Assembly (NCBI GenBank): GCA_022494885.1
Contig: JAGVSM010004556.1
Location: 1 to 64,000, forward strand
Length of the DNA: 64,000 nucleotides
Source of the DNA: Micrasema longulum
Lineage: Eukaryota > Arthropoda > Insecta > Trichoptera > Brachycentridae
Direction: 5' to 3'
Shown here: in pieces, positions 55,156 to 64,000 of the stretch
Position numbering within the stretch: the stretch's first letter is position 1
Layout: each line of letters opens with the position of its first letter
Translations under genes and position numbers: made by a program
Notes under the pieces: generated by a model
What the model saw: the letters and a program-made list of their open reading frames with translations, nothing else
Databases searched by the model: none
Told to the model about the DNA's origin: nothing

Positions 55156-55864
55156 GACTTATAAATATTTTTACGGCATCACGATTAACATCATAATGAC
55201 GTTGCGCGTCGAATCTTTAGTAATAAAAATTATTTTTGATTAATTTCTGGTATTTTGATTGCATTTAAATTATTATTTTTATTAAATTTTATTTATAAAA
55301 ACAAAGTGATTCCTATTTAAGATAAATATGAAAATGATCAAATATAAAAAAGGACTGATGAAGTATCCACAAATAAAGTAAAGAATGTAAATATTAAACG
55401 CGAAAAGATTTTTTTTTTTTTTTAAATTCCAGTTAATGTTTTCTATGAGAGTAATTTTTAAAAATAAACTAAAATATTGATTTATTTTATTTATTATATA
55501 TAACTGATGACCGTAGCCAATTTGTTTAAAATTAAAGTTAAATACAAAATGATATATTATAAAGAAAACATAGTTAATTGTTATGGTTAAACTTAGTAAC
55601 AGTAATGTTTAGTAAAAAAAGAATAAAAGATTTATAGTAAAAGAGTAAAGTATAGAAGAAAAGTAGTAAAAATGATATGCATTTTAGGTTTGTAAATCTT
55701 ACATGAGCACACATTGATAGGCACAAAATTCAGCAAAAATAAAATAAATAGACATTTATATGAGTATATTATACAAACAGATTGAATCTCCGGTATTAAA
55801 TGCACAAAGTACATCTTCCATGCACATTTTTGCTAACATACATGTACATGCATTAACACATTAC

Positions 55865-56045
55865 AACACAGATGAAGAACATTTTAGAGAAGGCAATATA
55901 GAAGTCTAGGATATATAGATATAAGATGTATAGAGAAGGTAATATTTACATGCATATATAAAATATACCCACACATGCATTACATTATGTACATATATAC
56001 TCGTAAATACGACACATAAACCACACAATATGTACATTCAGTAAC
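55865..56045 (+). repeat. Direct repeat unit 2 (partner at 53,878-54,055)
   Basis: Same order as unit 1: GAAGAACATTTTAGAGAAGG, GAAGTCTAGGATATATAG, ATGCATATATAAAATATACC, AATATGTACATTCAGTAAC. Confidence 0.7.
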
Positions 56046-56780
56046 TTCCTTAAATAATCGATTCCTTGAAATGATTTTCTGTTTATATTAAATGCGCAGT
56101 TGAAAATATTTATATCAAAACTGACATCATTAAAATTCTCACGGGAACGTCTGATAAACGAATTTAAGTTTTTTTTGTTTTTACCAACAAAGAAATAGTT
56201 GTTATGATATTAATTTGATAAGACATGCCAAATTCTAGGAAAAATGTGAATATGTTAGATTAAAATATTTAATGTGTAAAATGACCATTTTATGATAGTT
56301 TATAAACCTAATAAGCGTAAGAGTTTCATATTTTCTAAGAATAGGTTCTGAGTTTACTTAGTATCGTAGCGAAAAGGATCCACGGGACATGATTTTAATG
56401 GACCCACGAAGGTTTATGTCTGTGCATGTTCTTAATGGGACGGAAAACCCAATTTTCCTTACATAATTGACCTAAGTGATAATTGAAGTCAACCCAGAAA
56501 AAGGAACTGTAAATAAAACCTTTTATGTCCAGGAGTTTATAGCTGAGGTTGCTTGACTAGAAGTTTTGCTGAAGCTAATTTCATCATCATCATAATAATA
56601 TAGAAGTCTAGGCATTTACTGGCCTTATGTACTGTCATTTGTTTGTACATGTGGTCATTTTACGTTTGTTATGATTTATTTTTTACGAACTTATTATGGT
56701 TTTCATTAAAGTAAAATAAAAATATTTTTAAGTCAATTATAAAAAAAATCTATCATCTATAAAAAAAACTCAAAAAAATA
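56046..56780. other. No gene recognised; FB1 scrap at 56,597-56,645
   Basis: ATATAGAAGTCTAGGCATTT and ACTGTCATTTG (56,600-56,643) are FB1 pieces. The rest is AT-rich. Confidence 0.4.
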
Positions 56781-56784
56781 AGTA

Positions 56785-57110
56785 TTACAACAGAGATGAA
56801 GAACATTTGATAGAAGTCATATGACCTGTCATTGGCTGGTTTAAGTGGCCACTTTACAGACTGAAACATTATTGCCTATGTTTGAATACCGATATTTCTT
56901 TCATCTGTTGATTTTAGTGAAGTTATCAAGCTAAAAACCTTTATAAATGTGGCTGAAATTCATCTGATTGATATATTTTACCTACTAAGCAACGCTTGAA
57001 AACGTTTTTAAATTTTTATTTTTTTTATTGGACAGTTTTTTGAGAAAACAATGTTTTGGGTTGTGGACAAAAGACTGGACTTTGGGAATCTAAGCGTTTA
57101 TTTACAGAGC
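56785..57110 (+). mobile_element. FB1 copy, nearly complete
   Basis: ACAACAGAGATGAAGAACAT, GACCTGTCATTGGCTGG, GTGGCCACTTTACAGACTG, TTTAGTGAAGTTATCAAGC, AGCAACGCTTGAAAACG, then a likely outer end GTGGACAAAAGACTGGAC. Confidence 0.7.
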
Positions 57111-58213
57111 TTATAAAGTGTTCGTAGCTGTTTAAAGCATCTATGTCCTCAAAAAATGTTTTAAAATATATCGTACCTTTAGAATGAAAACGACACCACT
57201 CAAAAAACCTTAAAATGAGTTGAGACCATGAAACGTCTTCAATAAACAGTGTCCATCTTTCCGTTTTAAAAAAATGCAACGTTCGGGTGGGAATAGGACG
57301 AAACCGTTAGGTAGCGTCGGTTTCTTTGTTACTAAGAGAATTTAAGTTCCGTATCAGTACGCAAGCGACGCTATTAGTATTGTGTTTATATTGCTGTGTA
57401 AAGGACGCAACGCAGACATACGTATAGTGACCGAAAGCCTGTTGAGTCGATTATATTCCGATACAAATGGCAACATTACTTTATTTTTTCAAATATTAAA
57501 ACGACCAATTTAGCTTTGTGATGGTTTCGTTCCAAATTACCGATAATTTTAGTTACTTATTTTAGTTTATGTCATTTCGTAAATAAATAAAAACATATGT
57601 TTATTGACCTGATCATCAAATAAATGTCTTGTTTAAACGTAAAATAATTTATTTTTATAACGCTTTTTTTTCATAGATTTATAGCTGAATGCTTTTGGTA
57701 TAATTTTTAACTCAACATTTGGTCCTAACTTCAAAAAAATACGAAACGTGTCACAATTTACATTCTTCTTTTGCCGTTTCCCAAAAAGCTGACTTTTTTA
57801 GTTGAGTCGTTTTCGTCTTAACGGTGCGATTTGATATTAGGTAAATAAAATGACAATATTTCAATTTTGTATCAATCGTATAAATGTTTCTATCTAATTC
57901 CATTCATTGGATGAAAATTCAATTTTCAGTATAAGCAATCGCATGGGAAATCTGTCTGGTTCTACATATGAAAATTCAATCAGATACAAGAATATTAACA
58001 AGGACTTGTAAAGCAACCTCAAGGGTAATATTATGGTGTTATCGAGTATGAATTCAACAGACAAAGTCTATGTTATGCAAAGGGAAACCGTTTTGATGTA
58101 TATGTACCTGTACATGACAAAATTATTTTGCATTAGTATCATTATTTATCAGCTCTAGGGGATCATCATTAATACCTTTACTTATCAGTTTATAAAGCAC
58201 AAAAGAAACACAT
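57111..58213. other. No gene recognised; minus frame at 57,279-57,025
   Basis: The 84-codon minus frame (RWTLFIEDVSWSQLILRF, YEHFISSVNKRLD) overlaps the FB1 end and matches nothing I know. The rest is AT-rich. Confidence 0.35.
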
Positions 58214-58300
58214 TAAAGCAGCGTATCTTAATCACCTGCTGTGATCAGTCTTACGTTTCAGGCGCCAGACCAAAGATAATGAAATATCATAATTATTCCA
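58214..58300 (-). mobile_element. SINE1 fragment, reverse
   Basis: Minus strand: GAAATATC, GGCGCCTGAAACGTAAGACT, GATCACAG, AAGATACGCTGC. Confidence 0.6.
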
Positions 58301-58480
58301 TGTCCGCTCCCTAGATGGAGCAAATGGTGTCCATAAAGAGCTTACAGGCTTCTATGAAGCTGCCAGTGCCTACTGTACATCCTACCAAGACCGATTTACA
58401 TCCCATGACCTGCAACAAACAGTCAGCAGCGGACATCCAGGACCTCGAGAAACTGATGCCTTGTAAAGTAAGCAAGCGTG
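58301..58480 (+). other. Coding-like GC-rich stretch, unrecognised
   Basis: One frame reads FHVRSLDGANGVHKELTGFY, EAASAYCTSYQDRF and SGHPGPRETDAL-stop; another reads MEQMVSIKSLQASMKLPVPT onward. The HVRSL opening resembles the start of LINE endonuclease domains, but the rest does not confirm it. Confidence 0.3.
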
Positions 58481-58699
58481 GTTAATGCTCTCATTCGTAG
58501 TATATGGCCCGGCCAACCGTATCACCTCTTCTTAATGACAGTTGTCACCTGAGTTTGCTACGTACGACCTCTTTTTTTTATTTTATTCGTTAAGTCAAAT
58601 CACCGGACACCCGAAATTTTTCTGATACATCTATAATCAAAACTCTGTATTTTTCTGTTTTTGGCCTTATGAGGTGACACGATGAATAGATGAAATATT

Positions 58700-58806
58700 G
58701 CAATGTTAAATAAATATTTCATGTCAACCATATCGGAAATCGAAACCACGACCTCTTACATGACAGGCTAATGCACCCACTTCTAGACCACGAGGTGGAC
58801 GTACTA
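58700..58806 (-). mobile_element. SINE1 head, reverse
   Basis: Minus strand: CCACCTCGTGGTCTAGAAGT (A box), GTGGTTTCGATTTCCGATA (B box), TGGTTGACATGAAATATT. Confidence 0.65.
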
Positions 58807-58837
58807 AAATATATATGAAACTTATTGCAATCCAAGG

Positions 58838-58940
58838 AAAAATTTTATTGAGAAGGGAATACGGAACTCCAGGCATTTATAGGGTTTATAACCTGCCATT
58901 TGCTTATTTAAGTGCACACTGTGCACAACATCAATAAACA
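58838..58940 (+). mobile_element. FB1 fragment
   Basis: GAGAAGGGAATACGGAACTC, CAGGCATTTATAGGG, AACCTGCCATTTGC, then a short direct repeat of CACTGTGCACAACATCAATA at its right edge. Confidence 0.65.
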
Positions 58941-58971
58941 AACAAACACTGTGCACAACATCAATAAACAA

Positions 58972-59110
58972 CAAACCATCACGCCATTAACTCTGTAGGG
59001 GTAGGCAGAGTGGCTGTCTTTGCATACATACCCCGTTTCCTCTACATCCATACATCATAGGCACGCGCACCGATTATTCCGACTTTTGACACGTCCATCT
59101 TCACCCATTT
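58972..59110 (-). pseudogene. LINE-B tail
   Basis: Minus strand has a decayed VKSRNNRCACL, CMDVEETGYVCKD and SAYPYRVNGVMV block, ending in GTTTGTTG. Confidence 0.65.
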
Positions 59111-59149
59111 GCTATCAAATTGTTTATTTATTAAATATAAGCCCAATTA

Positions 59150-59945
59150 CGCTTGTTTGATGAAAGCGATAAAAAACGAAAGAAGGTTCCTTGAAAAAAA
59201 ATATACGAGAAACTGAATTAAAAGAACATAAACCCATGTAGCATAGACAAGCAAGGGCAATACAATAATGTTAGTCAATATATTTAGCTTAGCCATGCCA
59301 AACCTTCTTCATCCCAAACTATGTTAATGGCGAAGAGATCAACAAAAAGCGGGAAGATCAAACCCATTTTTTTTTGTGGCCCTAAGAGTGTTCAATGTCC
59401 TGGATGAACATATTATCTAAGTTTTCCAAAACGAAAGCCATTTTCAAAAGTGGTGTACAAGTTTAGATTTTGTCTAACGGATGAGACCATTGCAGGAGAC
59501 TACTGCGAGACATTCCATAGATTTATATATAGTACTATTGAGCGTGTTGACCAGATGTTGTAAATGTAATATTTTTTATTTGTAGTATTCTTAAATAATA
59601 TGCAAGCTTCCACTTTCTATTTTGTTGTATCCTAACTCGACACAGAGCTCTTGGCCTCATAGAGTTACGGATACGTTTTTTTAAATTTTTTTAATACGTA
59701 TCTTCATATGAATAAATAAAAATGTTTTTAAAAAATTGTTGAAGTTGTACGACGAATTGCCTAATCTACACATTTTGGGCATTGGGGCGTAGAAACAAAA
59801 AATGCTTTTAGAAGATTTAATAAATATCAAATTTTGACTTCTGTGGACACGGTTTGGAACATAAAAAGAAACTGATTGCAACATAGATGGGAGATCACTT
59901 AGAGCATTAAGTATTTTGAAAATGCATGTATGGTCCATCTCCGAT
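59150..59945 (-). pseudogene. LINE-C C-terminus and 3' UTR
   Basis: Minus frame 59,938-59,681 (MDHTCIFKILNALSDLPSML, FYVPNRVHRSQNLIF) is close to 48,414-48,677. It is disrupted near 59,790, where the PMPKMCRL stretch is read in a shifted context. The downstream UTR (AGTTTGGGATGAAG, AGCCCAATTACGC inverse) also matches. Confidence 0.7.
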
Positions 59946-60396
59946 CTTCGTTTTTCTAATGTTGCTCAACCCGTTCAACTTTTAATTGGCTCCAGTATTC
60001 TTAATATATTTATACTTTTTAATAAGTAATAGCTGCAAAAATCCAGAATAAAATAATAAAAATCAGCGCGACCATTGGATATTCTTTTTTAATAATTCAA
60101 ACGGAAAATATTTTTCACATGAAAATGATGTTTCAAAGCGGAGGGTTGTATTTCAATGTTTCGTGGAAATATTGTATCGTGTTTGTGGCTGAATTGATTT
60201 GTCATCAGTCGCGAATACTCGTAAAAGTAGTCGGTAATTTGTTTTCAATTTTATCAGAGCTCATATCAATGTTCACAGTATGGTAACTAAACACACATCA
60301 GTATAAACCTGATCCGCCCCTGGGGGTAGTATAATTGCACTTACAGGAAACACTAATCGGCCCTGCACGCAAAACCAAAAGATAATCGTTATTATT

Positions 60397-60817
60397 TTCA
60401 TTTCAGACCTCAATTAATTCGTGGGGATATAAAAAAATATATTGTACGATTTATGCATAAAACATATTAAGAGTGTGGACTTTGTGTACATTTCCATACG
60501 AAAAAGGTTTTGGAGACTTGACCAAGCCACACTAGAACAGATGAAAAGAAAAGGCTACCTTATTGCAATGAATAAATGGCTGCGTGAGTATTACCACTGC
60601 AAACCTGATGAGATTTGCACGTTTAACCGGAATAAGCAACTCAGGGGATATATTTATTATGAAATTAAATAAGCCAAAGTCCAGTTTCAATCCAGCTAAG
60701 CATTTTATTTATGGCAAATCTGTAGATGCGTGGAATGGTTTGCAATTTTCAATTCTTTGTTCTGCTAAAAACAGACAAACTACTTTCATACAAAAAACTT
60801 TATTAATCACCACCTGA
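60397..60817 (+). other. Coding-like stretch, unrecognised (possible exon)
   Basis: A splice-acceptor-like TTATTTTCATTTCAG ends at 60,406. Frame 60,442-60,672 reads SVDFVYISIRKRFWRLDQAT, LEQMKRKGYLIAMNKWLREY and YHCKPDEICTFNRNKQ. An overlapping frame to 60,817 has AKHFIYGKSVDAWNGLQFS. The peptide is rich in W, Y and K and looks real, but I do not know its family. It could be a transposase fragment or a host exon. Confidence 0.3.
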
Positions 60818-62265
60818 AAATGGTGTCGATCACAAAAATGGCATTTCTCAATTTGCAAAAAAAACCTACAGCACTAGAAAAATCTCACGGTAATTTAAAA
60901 ATCATTAAAACTGGTCAATTACGTAATAAGATTCTTGTAAGTAATATAAAAAAAAACTAATTTGTTCATTGTTAATCATTTGTTAAAGTCAAAAACATTT
61001 CAACTAGTGATTAGATTAGAAAAATTCACTTTTTTCACTAAGATGCTATTGTCTCAGTTTCACTTTTCTATGGCTGGCTGCTTTCTATATAACTACGTTT
61101 GAATCAACCAACCAGAAAGACAAGACAGGGGCTCATATGTCAATAGCTGCTTGCTCCTAATTTAGCAATAATAAAAAAAAGGAAGTAAACGGATATTTTT
61201 ATGCTTTTGAAATGATTTTAAGTTAATTTTTAATAAATACTGGGTCCATTACAAATCAAAAAAAATAGTGACGCATATATTCATATCGTTTATTACTATG
61301 TTCATGTAATCGAACAAGTTCAATTTATGTTTATTTTATTTAAAAATAGCCTTAAATAAATTTAAAAAGACGGCGGGGATTAAACTCTAACAGAAGAAAA
61401 TATTTCTTTAAATTTCCGCGTATTTTAATAAACATTAGGGATGAAAGGGTTAATTATTTGTTAGAGTGAATTTGCATGACTTCATTGATGTGGTCAATAC
61501 TTTTTGTTTAATTCGTACTATTTTAAAACATTTTCCTGAATAAAACTATTCGTATCTTTTTTTAATGAATCTAACACGAAACATTAAAAACACAAAAATA
61601 AAAATCAAAATAAAAAAATAAAGTGAATTTCGCGAGAAAATTTGAACGTAAAAAATGATACCCCTAAAAACCGTAAAAATGATTTATCTCACAAAAGCTT
61701 AATTACACCCCCTAATGATCTTGTAATCAAATCGAATCAAATTAAGCCCGGCAATCGAGCTACCCCTAAACAAATATCTTTCCAAACCACCCCTAAACCT
61801 CACACCTCACCTTCGACATTTACAAATAGTTTTTGACACTGGGAGGAACGAATAATTATTAGTGCTACTGACATAGCACGTAGGTAAGGGGTAGGTTATG
61901 GAAAAATTAGATAGTTAAAAAAATGAATTGCTCAACAATTGTAGCTAGCAACTTTTAACACATTTCTTTCATTACATTATTTTTTTATTTTTTTTTGTTG
62001 TAAAATACAGAAATACAATTAATTGTTGTAATATCAGTTTTACTTATTTAAAGATAGTACCTACTGATAGTAGTTCTGCGCATGAACAAGAAAACAATAA
62101 ATACTTATATTTTTATTATTTAAGTCAACAATAACAGCTGTGTTAAAAAACTGCTCCATATTAAACTTACTCTTTTCTCATTTAGATATTATTAATTCGA
62201 TATTTTCTGAGACGAAAATGTTGTATAAAATTATAAGGTTCTGTATAATTACCTAGAATATGGCT
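60818..62265. other. No gene recognised; one C-rich frame at 61,642-61,836
   Basis: The frame at 61,642-61,836 is rich in K, P, S, T and N (NDLSHKSLITPPNDLVIKSN, FQTTPKPHTSPSTFTNSF) and its plus strand is unusually C-rich. It may be a disordered coding piece or simply skewed sequence. Confidence 0.3.
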
Positions 62266-62269
62266 GTGT

Positions 62270-62390
62270 ACATTTTTTTTCCAAACCCAACGGTTTGGGT
62301 AGGTAGGAAGAAATTGCCTCAAGGCAATATGCCCGCCCTTATATGTATATAAATTGTATTTTTATATAAAGGGTTAAATAAATTAAATTC
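62270..62390 (+). mobile_element. CR1/jockey-like LINE 3' end
   Basis: GGTTTGGGTAGGTAGGAAG, hairpin TTGCC-TCAA-GGCAA, ATGCCCGCCCTTATATGTAT and TAAATAAATT. Same 3' end as 10,835-11,118; the coding part is absent. Confidence 0.75.
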
Positions 62391-62539
62391 ATATTTGAAG
62401 CACTAACTTTGTGAGTTTCCTTGTAAAAAAACAAAACTAATCATTTTAGACAGTTAAAAAAAAAATAATAAATTCATCTTTATTTCTAGTGTTATACTTT
62501 TTAGGGCCTATCTCTATTTTTAGAGCATGAATATTTTTA

Positions 62540-62750
62540 CGTAAATTGGTGCACTAAACACAGGACATTTCGATTGCACAATTACATAAAGATAAGGTAA
62601 TTAGTATGGCGCTATAGGTGCCCGTCTAGAGACAGTGAAATTAATGTTTTAAGTGGACCCTGTCAATAAACAAACCCAGGACCTCAAGCATAGTTAGTGG
62701 ATGCACCAACCACTATACTATATCAATAACACTCATCCAGAGTTCTGCTT
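62540..62750 (-). mobile_element. SINE1 copy, reverse
   Basis: Minus strand: GTATAGTGGTTGGTGCATCC (A box), GAGGTCCTGGGTTTGTTT (B box), AGCGCCATACTAATTACC, ATGTAATTGTGCAATCG. Confidence 0.65.
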
Positions 62751-62889
62751 CCATTTTAAATATGGAATTGTATTTTTCAATCGCCTGGTAAGGAAAAATA
62801 ATAAAGTTGTGTTGGCGGTCCTTGCGCTGTAATGGCACTATTCTGACGCACGCAGGGTTTTAAACTTTATTTCGGATGAGATCTCATGC

Positions 62890-64000
62890 AATAAAATGTG
62901 TCATTCTGTGATGTAATTTACAAAAAAAGAGCACCATGGCTTATGAATCTTCGGCGGTGTTTTGAGAATCCACACAGAATCGAGAGGAGTTTCAAGTGGT
63001 GGTCATCAACCTCTGATAAGAGGACCACGAGAAGTAGAAGAATACATTGCTGTAAAAGGGCCTCCTGGTCTGTTGTGGGGCAGCAAAAAAACAATTTAAA
63101 AAATATATATATTACATTTACCGTTAATCATCAAACTTTCAGATGCAGTTTAATATACAGGATAATTACCGAACTCATAAACTATGAGTATCACCTATCA
63201 ATCAAGAAAATTCAGTTATTCACCAAAAAACTTAATTACGATGTGAAAAAATTGCAATTTTTAAACAAGATCCCGAATCGGGCAATTATGTTATTTGTAA
63301 AAAAAATCAAATAGTTTAATTACAACTTTTTGATAACCTTATTCACACCACTTGGTGGAATCTGACATATTGAGGTATAATTAAGTTGGGGGAGCACGAG
63401 GGTTGTTTGAATAATTGAGCAAAGTCCCGCCCTTACCTACTCGAGTTCGTTTTTTAAAAATAAGCAAAGAAAATACTGACGGTGGAAGTTGCCATATGTT
63501 TATGATTGATTATTTCTTGATATTGTTATTATTTGCGCGAAACAAAACACTACAGTCGTTTTCACACCACAATAAAAATCCACCCTTCCACCCAATAAAA
63601 TAGCATAGGATGCATTGACTTTTATAGTATCATAATTATATATTTTTTTAATTTAATTTATTTAATGTCAGGTTTTTACCTGCGCTTTTGCACTAACTAA
63701 TAAACAATCTCTGCTGATAAAAGAGTGAAAAAATATTTGAAAAAAAAAAAAAAAATCGAAATAATAATCTGTTATAAAGTTAGCAGTCACAAAATAAAAG
63801 TTTGTTGCTTTGTTTTAATCATTTATTTTTGATTTTGTATAAATACACTTACTAAGATTTTTTATTAAAAAAAGTACAGAAATTGTCATGATCATTTCGT
63901 GTCCATTCCCTGTTAATTTACAGTAAACGCGTTATCCAAAAACAGCATTTACTCTGTCAGCCTCCAACGTATATAACCCAGCCTGCTGTCACCAGAGGTT
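62890..64000. other. No gene recognised
   Basis: A frame at 62,898-63,314 (138 codons) starts in a patch at 62,930-63,090 where another frame reads GVSSGGHQPLIRGPREVEEY. Neither is recognised. The remainder to the end is AT-rich. Confidence 0.35.

Noticed and set aside
61642..61836. C-rich tract as a telomere-like or i-motif array
   Set aside because: CCCC/CCCCT runs are irregular and few, without a repeating unit.
1..64000. CRISPR array, bacterial operon or prophage
   Set aside because: No regularly spaced short repeats, no dense coding and no bacterial signals; splice sites and non-LTR elements show a eukaryotic genome.

Overview
Organism and character. The window is AT-rich, non-coding-dominated animal DNA packed with decayed mobile elements. 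The protein fragments match element families common in insects: a Mutator-like transposase joined to a YqaJ-type exonuclease, RTE-type LINE C-termini resembling the HmRTE-e01 group known from butterflies, CR1/jockey-like LINE tails, and a DUF4817-type Tc/mariner transposase. Together they suggest an insect and most likely a lepidopteran with a repeat-rich genome. That assignment is inference from element families, not from a host gene. I found no intact host protein-coding gene, no rRNA, no CRISPR array and no convincing functional tRNA.

Layout. 0.3-2.6 kb (minus): a four-exon Mutator-like/YqaJ gene with phase-consistent splice sites, broken by one in-frame stop, a large internal deletion and a terminal frameshift. 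2.6-4.3 kb: a possible short TIR element, one end of a TTAA-flanked foldback with an internal tandem duplication, and a SINE. 6-9 kb: SINE1 copies, an RTE-like LINE tail, a 445-bp retroposon with a 15-bp target duplication, and foldback-repeat (FB1) fragments. 9.6-12.8 kb: a complete 755-bp TTAA-flanked foldback, then three kinds of LINE tail and a second copy of the 445-bp retroposon. 13-16 kb: a LINE split by a 0.7-kb insertion, then more LINE and SINE pieces. 19.9-25.4 kb: LINE tails, including a LINE nested in a LINE with a target duplication. 28.4-34.4 kb: LINE tails and a 941-bp internally deleted Tc/mariner element. 34-41.8 kb: FB1 copies, one splitting a LINE with a 13-bp direct repeat, a small foldback element and a perfect palindrome in a LINE. 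44-50 kb: SINE1, an RTE fragment nested in a SINE1 with a 6-bp duplication, a giant FB1 foldback and LINE tails. 50-64 kb: inverted repeats, LINE tails, SINE heads and several unrecognised short reading frames.

Most interesting signal. At about a dozen places on both strands the sequence carries CTGANGA + one A/T + a hairpin + GAAA(C/G) + two bases + (G/C)T(C/A). The hairpin sequences differ from site to site but stay self-complementary. This matches a hammerhead-ribozyme core with one extra core nucleotide and a 2-bp, near-palindromic helix III. The best copy (50,855-50,890) lies in the loop of a long inverted repeat. Such small type I hammerheads are known from Penelope-like retroelements and satellite DNAs; whether these cleave is untested.

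How the parts work together. There is no operon or pathway. The biology visible here is layered transposition: SINEs and MITE-like repeats land in LINE tails and vice versa, and inverted duplications later form hairpins.
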